Shown: piece after piece, positions 52,856 to 61,477 of the stretch
How the letters are laid out: each line of letters opens with the position of its first letter
Position numbering within the stretch: the stretch's first letter is position 1
Source: Paenibacillus oryzisoli
GTDB lineage: Bacteria > Bacillota > Bacilli > Paenibacillales > NBRC-103111
DNA: 64,000 bases
Reading direction: 5' to 3'
NCBI RefSeq assembly: GCF_001653565.1
Contig: NZ_LYPB01000067.1
Coordinates: 1-64,000, forward strand
Position numbers and translations under genes: made by a program
The notes under the pieces: generated by a model
What the model saw: the letters and a program-made list of their open reading frames with translations, nothing else
What the model was told of the DNA's origin: nothing
Databases searched by the model: none

Positions 52856-52884
52856 ACTATTTTGTAAATAGTATCTTTTATGAT
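52856..52884 (+). promoter_or_regulatory. palindrome at the promoter of the second two-component operon
   Basis: ACTATTT-TGT-AAATAGT (52856-52872) lies where the -35 box would be for TATGAT at 52879-52884. It may be an autoregulatory site. Confidence 0.45.
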
Positions 52885-52928
52885 TAGGCTACTACGGTGG
52901 GTCGAAGTGAAATGAAGAAAAAGGGTGC

Positions 52929-53633
52929 GTGGACGTGACGAAATACCAAGTGCTGGTCGTCGATGACGATATCGACATTCAGGAAGCGATTGAGATTTAT
53001 TTGAGGGGCGAAGGGATGGAAGTCAGCAGAGCGAACAACGGCTTAGAAGCCCTGCATGTACTGGCGGAGAAGGAGATCCATCTTGTCATACTCGATATTA
53101 TGATGCCGAAGATGGACGGGATTCAGGCGACATTCAAGATAAGAGAGATCTTCAATGTCCCGATTCTGATGCTATCCGCCAAAACAGAGGATATGGACAA
53201 AATTATGGGCTTGAATGTGGGTGCTGACGACTATTTAACGAAACCGTTTAATCCCTTGGAGCTAATCGCTAGAGTGAAGTCGCAGTTAAGACGCTACACA
53301 ACGCTAGGCCCTATTAATTCGCTGGAGAAGACCGAGGAATTAAGCGTCCGTGGCCTCGTGCTCAATCCCGTTATGAAGGAAGTCACAGTCGATGGTGAGG
53401 AAGTGCGAATGACGCCAACAGAGTTCAAAATTTTGGAGCTGTTGATGGTGAATAAGGGACGCGTTTTTTCAATCGATGATATTTATGAGAAAGTGTGGAA
53501 AGATCCAGCCTTTAATGCCGAGAATACCGTAGCTGTGCATGTGCGCAGAATTCGCGAGAAAATCGAAATTAATCCGAAAGAACCTAAATATTTGAAGGTG
53601 GTGTGGGGTGTTGGCTATAAAATGGAGAAGTAA
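52929..53633 (+). CDS. OmpR-family response regulator
   Basis: A 234-residue regulator. The receiver has VDDDID, the phospho-acceptor Asp in LDIMMPKMDG and Lys in LTKPF; the winged helix ends in KVVWGVGYKME. The start may be GTG 52929 or the GTG two codons later; the ribosome binding site is A-rich and weak. It overlaps the kinase gene by 26 nt. The operon is preceded by a palindrome. Confidence 0.94.
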   Translation: MDVTKYQVLVVDDDIDIQEAIEIYLRGEGMEVSRANNGLEALHVLAEKEIHLVILDIMMPKMDGIQATFKIREIFNVPILMLSAKTEDMDKIMGLNVGADDYLTKPFNPLELIARVKSQLRRYTTLGPINSLEKTEELSVRGLVLNPVMKEVTVDGEEVRMTPTEFKILELLMVNKGRVFSIDDIYEKVWKDPAFNAENTVAVHVRRIREKIEINPKEPKYLKVVWGVGYKMEK

Positions 53634-55806
53634 ATCACTCTCACTGGCGCTGCTGTTCGGTGTTGTGATCATGTGGACATTGACGTTATTTGCGGCAACG
53701 AATGTCTATAAGAACAGCATCTACTTCGGTGAGGATGCCTATTTTAAAAGCGGAGCATTTGACAGGGAAATCAATTCGGTCTATGAGAACATTCAGTTGT
53801 ATCATCTGGAGGCACCTCATTTTAACGAGAAAACACCAGAAGAGCAGCTAGGCAATAATGATTATTATAATGTGAAGCGTGACGCGGAGCGAACGATACA
53901 GGATCGCCTCAACAATTTGCAGGAGAAGTATGGCTCACGCATCAATACGGCTCGCGACCGTAGTGACAATACAGAGGTAGATCGACTCGAAGCTGAGAGG
54001 GATGCGAAAATTGCGGAGTTGAATAAGGAGAAAGAGACGACTTTTCAACAAAGTCTGAAGACGGCAATTTCGGCTAAACAAAAGCAATTCATGACAGCCA
54101 AGTCAAATTTGGATAACCGTTTCAAATCGCTTTACTATGTCGTGAAAAACCTGAAAACCGGCGAAACCTATAGCAACATCTCAACGGAAGCGCTGCAAAA
54201 AAAGATAGACCAACAAGCGATTATGTATACGTTGACGTTACCCAAAATCGATGAACCGAATAGATTTACGTACCAAATGAATGTTGACCAGGTCAAAGCA
54301 ACGTACTACATTTTAAACCCATCACAAGGTTCTGGCATTATTCAGTCGGATTATCTTTCTTACGAGTCTCAAAAGAAGCAAGCAACATCAACGGTTTTCT
54401 GGTTAGCAGCACTCTTGGTTCTTACCATCGGGCTAAGCTATTTGGCAAGACACTATCGGGAAGATACCCTATCGCTAAGTGACATCGAAAGAGTAGTAAG
54501 GGAACGCTTGCCGATTGATGTGCGGGCTTGGACAACTTTTATTGCGGGGGCTGCTCTGCTAGGTATCCTCTTCAATGCGGAGCTTTACTATTGGTCCCCG
54601 AGCTATGTAAGCTTATATCAAATTATTATCGTTCTTATCGCATCCGTTTTACTTATTATTGTGTACAGCGGTTGTCGTGGTGCAGTCGCATTGTTGAAAT
54701 ACCCGGATAATCTCGCCATGGCATGGAGAAATAGCTTGACCGCATCCTTCTGGCATACCCTGAAAGATACGCTGGAGCAACGAGGCTTGATCTTCAAGCT
54801 GATCGTCTTCATGGCAATCATTGCGATCATGGGCTTCCTGCCGGTCTGTATCGTGGCTTCAGGTGGAGAAGAGGTTATTATCGTCTTCACGTTCGTCTGG
54901 TACATTATGTTCCTACTCGTGGTGCTGCCTTATATGATGCGCAAAATCAAGCAACTTCGTACCATTATCACAGGTGTGGAACAAATGTCGCAAGGCAACT
55001 TCGATGTAACCCTCCCAGCCAAAGGGAGAGGCCAGCTTTCCCGCATGGCAATGAACATTAACAATATGAAGTACGGTCTGCAACTTTCGCTGGAGAAACA
55101 ACGTGTAAGTGATCGTCTCAAAACAGAGCTGATCACGAATGTTTCCCATGATTTGAAAACGCCGTTAACCTCGATTATCAATTATGTGGATTTGCTCAAA
55201 AAGGAAGGGGTATCCGCTGACCAATCCACTCACTATCTCGAGGTGCTTGATCGGAAAACGCAGCGGCTCAAAGTGTTGATTGAAGATCTCTTCGAGGCAT
55301 CGAAGATGGCAAGCGGATCAACCGAGCTCATTTGGGAAAAAGTCGACGTCTCCGCTCTGCTGACGCAGGCATTGGCGGAGTTCAGCGACAAAATCGAGGC
55401 GTCCTCGCTGTCATTCCGAGTGAACGTACAAAGCCCGCATATGTATGCCCTTCTCGATGGCAAAAAAACATGGCGCGTCTTCGAGAACCTCATCGGCAAC
55501 GCCTTGAAATACGCCTTGCCGGGGACGCGTGTTTACGTCACATTGACGGAGAATAGAGAGCAAGTCATCTTCATCATTCAGAATATTTCAACGCATGAGC
55601 TTAATTTCGGCGTAGAAGAGTTGTTCGAACGCTTCAAACGCGGCGATCAGTCTCGCGGAACGGAAGGCTCCGGCCTCGGCCTCGCGATTGCCAAGAGCAT
55701 CGTTGAGCTGCAAGGCGGCACGCTCTCGATCGAAATTGACGGTGACCAATTCAAGGTGATTGCCGAGTTTGAGAAACGGGATGCACTAGCTGTGCCGCTG
55801 GAGTAG
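53608..55806 (+). CDS. multi-TM sensor histidine kinase with coiled-coil ectodomain
   Basis: A 732-residue kinase. TM1 is near residues 12-32, followed by an extracytoplasmic domain of about 220 residues with a charged coiled coil (RLEAERDAKIAELNKEKETT near 125-145). Five or so TM helices occupy about 265-445, then HAMP-like linker, H-box (NVSHDLKTPLTSI) and HATPase motifs (NLIGNALKYA, GSGLGLAIAKSI). It is larger and has more membrane helices than typical two-TM kinases. AAGGTGG precedes the GTG start. The stimulus is unknown. Confidence 0.92.
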   Translation: MLAIKWRSKSLSLALLFGVVIMWTLTLFAATNVYKNSIYFGEDAYFKSGAFDREINSVYENIQLYHLEAPHFNEKTPEEQLGNNDYYNVKRDAERTIQDRLNNLQEKYGSRINTARDRSDNTEVDRLEAERDAKIAELNKEKETTFQQSLKTAISAKQKQFMTAKSNLDNRFKSLYYVVKNLKTGETYSNISTEALQKKIDQQAIMYTLTLPKIDEPNRFTYQMNVDQVKATYYILNPSQGSGIIQSDYLSYESQKKQATSTVFWLAALLVLTIGLSYLARHYREDTLSLSDIERVVRERLPIDVRAWTTFIAGAALLGILFNAELYYWSPSYVSLYQIIIVLIASVLLIIVYSGCRGAVALLKYPDNLAMAWRNSLTASFWHTLKDTLEQRGLIFKLIVFMAIIAIMGFLPVCIVASGGEEVIIVFTFVWYIMFLLVVLPYMMRKIKQLRTIITGVEQMSQGNFDVTLPAKGRGQLSRMAMNINNMKYGLQLSLEKQRVSDRLKTELITNVSHDLKTPLTSIINYVDLLKKEGVSADQSTHYLEVLDRKTQRLKVLIEDLFEASKMASGSTELIWEKVDVSALLTQALAEFSDKIEASSLSFRVNVQSPHMYALLDGKKTWRVFENLIGNALKYALPGTRVYVTLTENREQVIFIIQNISTHELNFGVEELFERFKRGDQSRGTEGSGLGLAIAKSIVELQGGTLSIEIDGDQFKVIAEFEKRDALAVPLE

Positions 55807-55826
55807 GCGCCACCCCCATCGCACGA

Positions 55827-55875
55827 AAGAGAGGGCCCCCGCCACATGGCTTAAGGGAAGCCCTCTCTGTTTTAT
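55827..55875. terminator. terminator between the kinase and a small convergent gene
   Basis: AGAGAGGGC and GCCCTCTCT enclose a loop of about 18-20 nt, followed by GTTTTATTT. It overlaps the stop codon of the small minus-strand gene. Confidence 0.75.
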
Positions 55876-56039
55876 TTCAACTCCAACTCCTCCAAGGTAT
55901 ACCGGTTGTCCCACAAGAAAACCATGTCATACGCGGTCGAGTCCCGCGAGACAAACCTCGCTGTAGCCGCAATGACAATGCCTATAATCGTTCCGAATCC
56001 CACAATCCATCCCATTAATGCAAACACTTGATCGACCAT
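55872..56039 (-). CDS. 55-residue single-TM membrane protein
   Basis: The minus-strand frame encodes MVDQVFALMGWIVGFGT and a Gly/Ile/Ala-rich TM helix (residues about 8-28), then a polar tail ending TLEELELK. AAAGGAG lies 9 nt before the ATG at 56039; an ATG at 56045 is too close to it. The good ribosome binding site and clean membrane pattern support a real gene. I do not recognise the family. Confidence 0.7.
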   Translation of the reverse strand: MVDQVFALMGWIVGFGTIIGIVIAATARFVSRDSTAYDMVFLWDNRYTLEELELK

Positions 56040-56192
56040 CCGCATTCACTCCTTTGAGGCGCGATGAACTCCTAATCTATCCATATGCCGGGTGAATTTG
56101 AAACATGTGTGACATTTGAAAGCCCTCTCATCACGAGTATAGACATCGGAAATGTCGGGCTGGGAGAGTTGCATTTTAATCCTTTTCTCCGA

Positions 56193-56222
56193 TTGACACG
56201 TTCAGAAGAGGGATGGTAAGAT
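56193..56222 (+). promoter_or_regulatory. promoter of the exporter leader
   Basis: TTGACA (56193-56198) and TAAGAT (56217-56222) are 18 bp apart, about 90 nt upstream of the leader peptide. Confidence 0.7.
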
Positions 56223-56313
56223 CACCCTGTAAGAAAACGAATAGACAGCTTTTGGTAAAAGTAACAGGCACCTAATGTGCCGGGCTCATCAAACGAAACA
56301 GGGGGGTTCCACT

Positions 56314-56406
56314 ATGGATAACATGGTTAATGCATGCAGCGCACATCATAAACGGACGCACGTCCAACCTAATTTCATAGATGGTAACCTGCTGCTTGGC
56401 CCGTGA
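56314..56406 (+). CDS. 30-residue leader peptide of the ABC exporter operon
   Basis: An ATG preceded by a strong GGGGGG-type ribosome binding site opens a 30-codon frame ending ...NFIDGNLLLGP before TGA. It is followed by two terminators and then the two half-transporter genes. In Bacillus subtilis the small bmrB frame upstream of bmrC and bmrD acts by ribosome-mediated attenuation: antibiotic-stalled ribosomes prevent terminator formation. The same arrangement is seen here; the peptide sequence itself need not be conserved. Confidence 0.72.
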   Translation: MDNMVNACSAHHKRTHVQPNFIDGNLLLGP

Positions 56407-56465
56407 GACTGCGATTGTATGCGCATGTTCGGGAGCTAGCACCCCTTCCCATACGTTAAGTTGTG

Positions 56466-56507
56466 AAGCGCGGGTTACGAAGTTCGTAACGAGCGCTTTT
56501 CTGTTTC
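56466..56507 (+). terminator. leader terminator 1 (attenuator)
   Basis: GTTACGA-AGT-TCGTAAC lies inside AAGCGC/GCGCTT arms and is followed by TTTTCTGTTT, 60 nt past the leader peptide stop. Confidence 0.85.
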
Positions 56508-56513
56508 TATAGA

Positions 56514-56545
56514 AGGCATATCGCTGCGCGCGGTATGTCTTTTTG
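56514..56545 (+). terminator. leader terminator 2
   Basis: AGGCATA pairs with TATGTCT (one G-U pair) around a GC-rich inner stem, followed by TTTTT. It is a second stop signal in the same leader. Confidence 0.7.
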
Positions 56546-56591
56546 CGTCTGTAAGTGTCTATGCGCCATTTGAGAGGAGTGACAAGATCGT

Positions 56592-58343
56592 ATGTTTACT
56601 GTATTAAAGAAACTAGCTTGGTTTTTCAAAATGAATTGGAAACGCTACAGCCTCGCGATTGGGCTGCTGATCATCGTCGGCATCATTGATGTTCTACCGC
56701 CGAAGCTGATTGGTTACGCGATTGATGGCATACACATGGGCACCTTAACGGGGGCCAAATTGGGGCAATTACTTGCCTTTTGGGGCGCGCTCATCATTGT
56801 GAGCTATGGGCTGTCGTACATTTGGCTGTACCAGTTGTTCGGCGGCGCCTTCGTCCTTGAACGTGTGCTGCGCTCCCGATTCATGCGCCAATTGCTGCGG
56901 ATGACACCTACCTTCTATGAGCGCAACCGTACGGGCGATCTGATGGCTAGAGCGACGAACGATTTGCAATCGGTCTCGACAACCGCAGGATTTGGGATTC
57001 TAACCTTCGTTGATTCGACGCTGTTTATGTTAACGATTCTGAGCATGATGGGCTTCTTCATTAGCTGGAAGCTGACGCTGGCCTCGATTCTGCCACTGCC
57101 CATTATGGCCGTTGCGATTACGATTTTCGGGGGCCGCATTCACGAAAGATTCATTCTCGCACAGGATGCTTTCGGTCAGATGAATGACCGGGTTCTGGAA
57201 ACCATCGCAGGCGTGCGAGTGATCCGGGCATTCGTGCAGGAGAAGGCAAGCGAGCGCAATTTTGAGACGATGACGGACGACGTTTATCGTAAAAATATCG
57301 CAGTAGCCGTTATTGACGCTCTTTTTGAACCAACGGTCAAAATTTTGGTCGGTATTTCCTACCTGATCGGACTTTGTTACGGCGGTTACCTGGTGTTCCA
57401 CAGTGAGTTGACACTTGGTGAACTAGTGTCTTTCAATACCTTTTTAGGAATGCTGATCTGGCCGATGTTTGCGATCGGTGAGCTCATGAACATCATGCAA
57501 CGCGGGAATGCATCGTTAGATCGTGTTAACGAGACCCTCGGCTACAAGCCGGATGTCAAAGAAGTACCGAACGCAGCAACGCAGTTGAAGCCAGATTCTA
57601 TCCATTTTGAAAATGTAACCTTCCGTTACCCGTCCTCATCCATTGATAACTTAGTTGGCATGACGATCCGCTTAGAGCGCGGACAGACGCTAGGAATCGT
57701 CGGCCGAACAGGCAGCGGCAAAACAACCCTGCTGAAGCAATTGCTTCGCGAGTATCCTGTCGGTGAAGGGGCGATCACGATTACGGATACACCGATCGAG
57801 CAGATCGCGATAGACACGCTGCATGGGTGGATCGGATATGTGCCACAGGAGCCGATTCTATTCTCCAAAAGCGTCCGCGAAAACATCATGTTCGGCAAGG
57901 GGCAAGGTACCGAAGCGGAATTGTATCGCGCGCTTGATCTAGCTGCATTCCGCAAAGACGTCGAGTTCTTGCCGGAAGGTCTGCAGACGCTCGTCGGGGA
58001 AAAAGGCGTCGCCTTATCCGGCGGTCAGAAACAGCGCGTCTCCATTGCGCGAGCGTTGTACGTCGATCCTGAGATTCTTCTGCTCGACGACGCGCTCTCT
58101 GCGGTCGATGCGAAGACGGAGGCTGAGATCATCAGCGGTATCCGCACTGAACGTGCAGGTAAAACGACCCTCATCACCACGCACAGACTCTCCGCCGTGC
58201 AGCATGCCGATTGGATCGTCGTGCTTGATGAGGGTTATATCATTGAAGAAGGCACGCATGAGCAGCTTCTAGCGCTTGGTGGCTGGTATAAAGAGCAGTA
58301 CGACCGTCAACAGCTCGAAGAGCAGACGGTGGGGCTTGAATAA
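56592..58343 (+). CDS. ABC exporter half-transporter, BmrC/YheI-like
   Basis: A 583-residue half-transporter with six TM helices followed by one nucleotide-binding domain. Walker A (GRTGSGKTT) is near residue 372, the signature LSGGQKQR near 476 and Walker B LLLDDALS near 498. The catalytic Glu after Walker B is replaced by Asp, as in the degenerate site of BmrC-type subunits. It should pair with the next gene product as a heterodimeric multidrug exporter. GAGGAG lies 12 nt before the ATG. Expression is probably controlled by the attenuator leader. Confidence 0.92.
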   Translation: MFTVLKKLAWFFKMNWKRYSLAIGLLIIVGIIDVLPPKLIGYAIDGIHMGTLTGAKLGQLLAFWGALIIVSYGLSYIWLYQLFGGAFVLERVLRSRFMRQLLRMTPTFYERNRTGDLMARATNDLQSVSTTAGFGILTFVDSTLFMLTILSMMGFFISWKLTLASILPLPIMAVAITIFGGRIHERFILAQDAFGQMNDRVLETIAGVRVIRAFVQEKASERNFETMTDDVYRKNIAVAVIDALFEPTVKILVGISYLIGLCYGGYLVFHSELTLGELVSFNTFLGMLIWPMFAIGELMNIMQRGNASLDRVNETLGYKPDVKEVPNAATQLKPDSIHFENVTFRYPSSSIDNLVGMTIRLERGQTLGIVGRTGSGKTTLLKQLLREYPVGEGAITITDTPIEQIAIDTLHGWIGYVPQEPILFSKSVRENIMFGKGQGTEAELYRALDLAAFRKDVEFLPEGLQTLVGEKGVALSGGQKQRVSIARALYVDPEILLLDDALSAVDAKTEAEIISGIRTERAGKTTLITTHRLSAVQHADWIVVLDEGYIIEEGTHEQLLALGGWYKEQYDRQQLEEQTVGLE

Positions 58344-58400
58344 ATGGGGCGGCTTACGGCCCAGTCATACGAAACGAAAGAAAAGTAGGTGAGACTCCTG

Positions 58401-60533
58401 ATGACACATATGAAATCAACGAAACCAACCAATCAAACAATATCAACTAAACAAACCGGGATACGGTTGTTCCAATATGCAGCCCAATTCAAGCAAACAT
58501 TGCTTATCGCGTTAGTATTCTTATCCTTGGCTGTCGCGACTGAACTCGCGGGACCTTTCATTGCGAAACACATGATCGATACCCACATCCTTGGCATCGA
58601 GAAGCCGTGGTTCGACACACAGTCGGCGACGAAGAGCGAGAAAGCTGTTGCATTTGAGCAGGCCTTTTATAAGCGGGGGGACAACTTCGCAGAAGGCGAG
58701 CCGAAGGGGAGAGAGGTTCGGATCCTTCAAGTCGGCAGTAAGTTCGTATGGCTGGATCAAGCTCTCCCGTGGGATGGCGTCCGCAAGCTGACGGATGATA
58801 GTAAGCTGCTGGTTACACAAGGCACGGAGCAGGCGGAGTATGCCGTTCGGAAGCTGAGTGTGCAAGAGCTGTACAACTTTTACCAACCGCAATTTGCCGA
58901 GTTAATGAAGTTGGCGGGGTTCTATGTGATCTTGATTTTCGTGGGGGCAGGCTTTACCTACGGGCAGCGATATTTGTTGCAAGCGGCAGCGAATCGGATT
59001 ATTCAGCGGATGCGCCGGGATGTGTTCGCCCAGATCCAGCGAATGCCGATCAACTATTTTGATAATCAGCCTGCAGGTAAAATCGTTTCACGCATCACGA
59101 ACGACACGGAGTCGGTCCGAGATCTGTACGTGCAGGTGTTGGCGAACTTTTTTACAGGTACCATCTACATTCTGGGGATTATTGCGGCCATCTTCATTCT
59201 CGATGTTCGTCTGGCTCTCTTCTCGCTGCCGGTTATTCCACTGCTAATTGCTTGGATTATTGTGTACCGGAAGTATGCGTCGACGATTAATCATGAAATT
59301 CGTGAACGGATAAGTAGCATCAATGGGATGATCAACGAGGCGATTCAAGGGATGACGATCATTCGGGCTTTTCGCCGGCAAAAGGAAACGACTGAGGAAT
59401 TTGAGGTGTTGAATGAAGAGTACACGCACTATCAAAACAAGCTGCTCAGCTTGAACTCCTTAACCTCTCATAACTTAATGAACGTGGTGCGGAACTTGTT
59501 CTTCTTCGGATTGATCTGGTATGTCGGCGGCAGCTCCCTCAATGCAGTGATTACGGTTGGCGTGTTGTACGCCTTCGTGGACTACCTCAACCGGATGTTC
59601 CATCCGATGGTAGGTATCGTGAATCAACTGCCGAACTTGGAACGCGCACTTGTGTCCGCTGATCGTGTATTCGAACTGTTGGATGAACAGGGCATTGACG
59701 TTGTAGCTGAAAAAGCAGACCGCTACAAAGGCCACGTGAGCTTCGAGCACGTTCGCTTCGCTTATAAAGAAGGAGAGGATGTGTTGAAGGACATCACCTT
59801 CGAGGCCAAACAAGGGCAGACCGTCGCCCTAGTGGGGCACACCGGTTCAGGCAAAAGCTCAATCCTCAACCTCCTGTTCCGCTTCTATGATGTTAACGAA
59901 GGCCGCATCACGGTGGATGGCCGCGATATCCGCGAGCTCTCGAAGCAGCAGCTTCGGCAGCACATGGGCATCGTGCTGCAGGATCCGTTCCTGTTCACGG
60001 GGACGATTGCGTCCAATGTCTCCTTGGACGATCCGTCCATCACCCGGGAACGGGTGGAGGCGGCGCTGCGCGAAGTTGGCGCAGCGGATATGCTTGGCGC
60101 GCTGCCGCGCGGTCTCGATGAGCCTGTCATCGAGAAGGGCAGCACGCTGTCGGCTGGGCAGCGGCAGCTGATCTCTTTCGCCCGGGCGCTGGCGTTCGAC
60201 CCGGCGATCTTGATCCTCGATGAGGCGACGGCCTCCATCGACACCGAGACCGAGGCCGTCATTCAGGCCGCGCTCGATGTGCTTGCGAAGGGGCGGACCA
60301 CCTTCATCATTGCCCATAGATTGTCGACGATTCGCAGCGCCGACTTGATTCTTGTGCTCGACCACGGCGAGATCGTCGAGCGTGGCAGTCACGAGGAGCT
60401 CATGGGGCTCCTCGGGCGGTACTATCAGATGTACCAGCTGCAGGCTGGACATCCGGAGATTGCCGCCGCTGCGGAGAGCGGCGATCCGAGCATTGAGCCG
60501 GTTGTTGGTGAATCGGCTGGGCATAAGATCTAG
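58401..60533 (+). CDS. ABC exporter half-transporter, BmrD/YheH-like
   Basis: A 710-residue half-transporter, partner of the preceding subunit. Between TM1 and TM2 it has an extracytoplasmic insert of about 100 residues (from DTHILGIEKPW to FYQPQFAELM), a feature of BmrD-type subunits. Walker A (GHTGSGKSS) is near residue 479, the signature LSAGQRQL near 583 and Walker B LILDEATASID near 603-613 with the catalytic Glu present. AGGTGAG lies 7 nt before the ATG at 58401. The second half of the nucleotide-binding domain is unusually G+C-rich. Confidence 0.93.
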   Translation: MTHMKSTKPTNQTISTKQTGIRLFQYAAQFKQTLLIALVFLSLAVATELAGPFIAKHMIDTHILGIEKPWFDTQSATKSEKAVAFEQAFYKRGDNFAEGEPKGREVRILQVGSKFVWLDQALPWDGVRKLTDDSKLLVTQGTEQAEYAVRKLSVQELYNFYQPQFAELMKLAGFYVILIFVGAGFTYGQRYLLQAAANRIIQRMRRDVFAQIQRMPINYFDNQPAGKIVSRITNDTESVRDLYVQVLANFFTGTIYILGIIAAIFILDVRLALFSLPVIPLLIAWIIVYRKYASTINHEIRERISSINGMINEAIQGMTIIRAFRRQKETTEEFEVLNEEYTHYQNKLLSLNSLTSHNLMNVVRNLFFFGLIWYVGGSSLNAVITVGVLYAFVDYLNRMFHPMVGIVNQLPNLERALVSADRVFELLDEQGIDVVAEKADRYKGHVSFEHVRFAYKEGEDVLKDITFEAKQGQTVALVGHTGSGKSSILNLLFRFYDVNEGRITVDGRDIRELSKQQLRQHMGIVLQDPFLFTGTIASNVSLDDPSITRERVEAALREVGAADMLGALPRGLDEPVIEKGSTLSAGQRQLISFARALAFDPAILILDEATASIDTETEAVIQAALDVLAKGRTTFIIAHRLSTIRSADLILVLDHGEIVERGSHEELMGLLGRYYQMYQLQAGHPEIAAAAESGDPSIEPVVGESAGHKI

Positions 60534-60635
60534 GTCGCGAGTCGTAGATAAATCTCGACAAAAGGCTAACGACGCTCTCTTTCCAATATGCTACAATGGA
60601 ACAAATTGATGCTTGTGGGAAGTGGAGGAGAAATG

Positions 60636-60947
60636 ATGCGTTCAGATACGATTCGTTTGCTTAACCTGTTGCAGCTATTATCCGAAGTAGCTATTGCAGT
60701 AGGGTATTTACTGGGGTTAATCCCCTTTGTGTATGCATGGTCTTGCGCTTGGGTCATTCCGTTGGTGGTCGTGAACTTGGTGTTTGCGATTCTTACGGGC
60801 AATGGAACAACGCTAAAAACCATCATCAACATCGCATTGGCCTTCTTAAGTCTCATTCCTTTGCTTGGTTACGTATTCCGTTTTGGCGGAATTGTCGTGT
60901 CAGGATTGAATATGAGAGAGTTGTCCAAGAGAAGAAACAACTACTAG
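60636..60947 (+). CDS. small membrane protein of unknown function
   Basis: A 103-residue protein with three or so TM helices (LLNLLQLLSEVAIAVGYL, AWVIPLVVVNLVFAIL, TIINIALAFLSLIPLLGYV) and a short basic tail. GGAGGAG lies 5 nt before the ATG at 60636. It follows the exporter genes after 102 bp and has its own terminator. I do not recognise a named family. Confidence 0.75.
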   Translation: MRSDTIRLLNLLQLLSEVAIAVGYLLGLIPFVYAWSCAWVIPLVVVNLVFAILTGNGTTLKTIINIALAFLSLIPLLGYVFRFGGIVVSGLNMRELSKRRNNY

Positions 60948-60955
60948 TTGCAGCG

Positions 60956-60998
60956 AAAAAACGGATGGCGCCGAAGTGGCGCGCATCCGTTTTTTTTG
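60956..60998 (+). terminator. strong intrinsic terminator
   Basis: AAAACGGATG and CATCCGTTTT with an inner GCGCC/GGCGC stem, then a run of eight T. Confidence 0.93.
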
Positions 60999-61099
60999 TA
61001 TGACCTGACTACTGAACGCCTACTCGCTAGTGCCGTTTTATTCCGGCTGCGGCAGGTCCTAGTGGAATTTGGGGGGGGATCGCAGGTGTTCCAAGTGAA

Positions 61100-61284
61100 T
61101 AGATGGAATTTCTACAGTTATATTTGGGGTTTTGTTGACCAAAGACAGAATAGATGGAAAACCTGCAGTTAAATCTGCCGATATTGCCTGATCTCAGAGG
61201 TAGAGGCAGTTTTACCTACATATTTTACAGTTAAATCGAGAATTAGGAGGAATTTCGTAGAATTAACTGTATATTTTCCATTAA
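61100..61284. repeat. family A intergenic array, copy A6 (four units)
   Basis: Units at 61100-61121, 61151-61172, 61212-61234 and 61263-61284 give steps of 51, 61 and 51 bp. Two are forward (TAGATGGAA...CAGTTA), two inverted; unit 3 is the most diverged (TTACCTACA...CAGTTAA). It lies between convergent genes, beyond the terminator at 60998. Confidence 0.87.
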
Positions 61285-61341
61285 ACTGAAATAACTAAAA
61301 GCACTGCCCCACCTAAATCCACCATCGCCGTACGACTAGCG

Positions 61342-61424
61342 AGAGCCACGAGCCACGAGCCACGAGCCACGAACCAAGAACCACGAACCGAGAACCATGA
61401 ACCATGAACCATGAACCATGAACC
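61342..61424. repeat. heptamer tandem repeat GAGCCAC / GAACCAT
   Basis: About 12 copies of a 7-bp unit drift from GAGCCAC through GAACCAC to GAACCAT. It lies 57 bp after array A6. No coding frame is supported up to the MFS stop at 61478. Confidence 0.92.
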
Positions 61425-61477
61425 GCCTTCGTATACCCGTCGACCGCACATCTTCCATAGACTTCAATAGCCATTTC

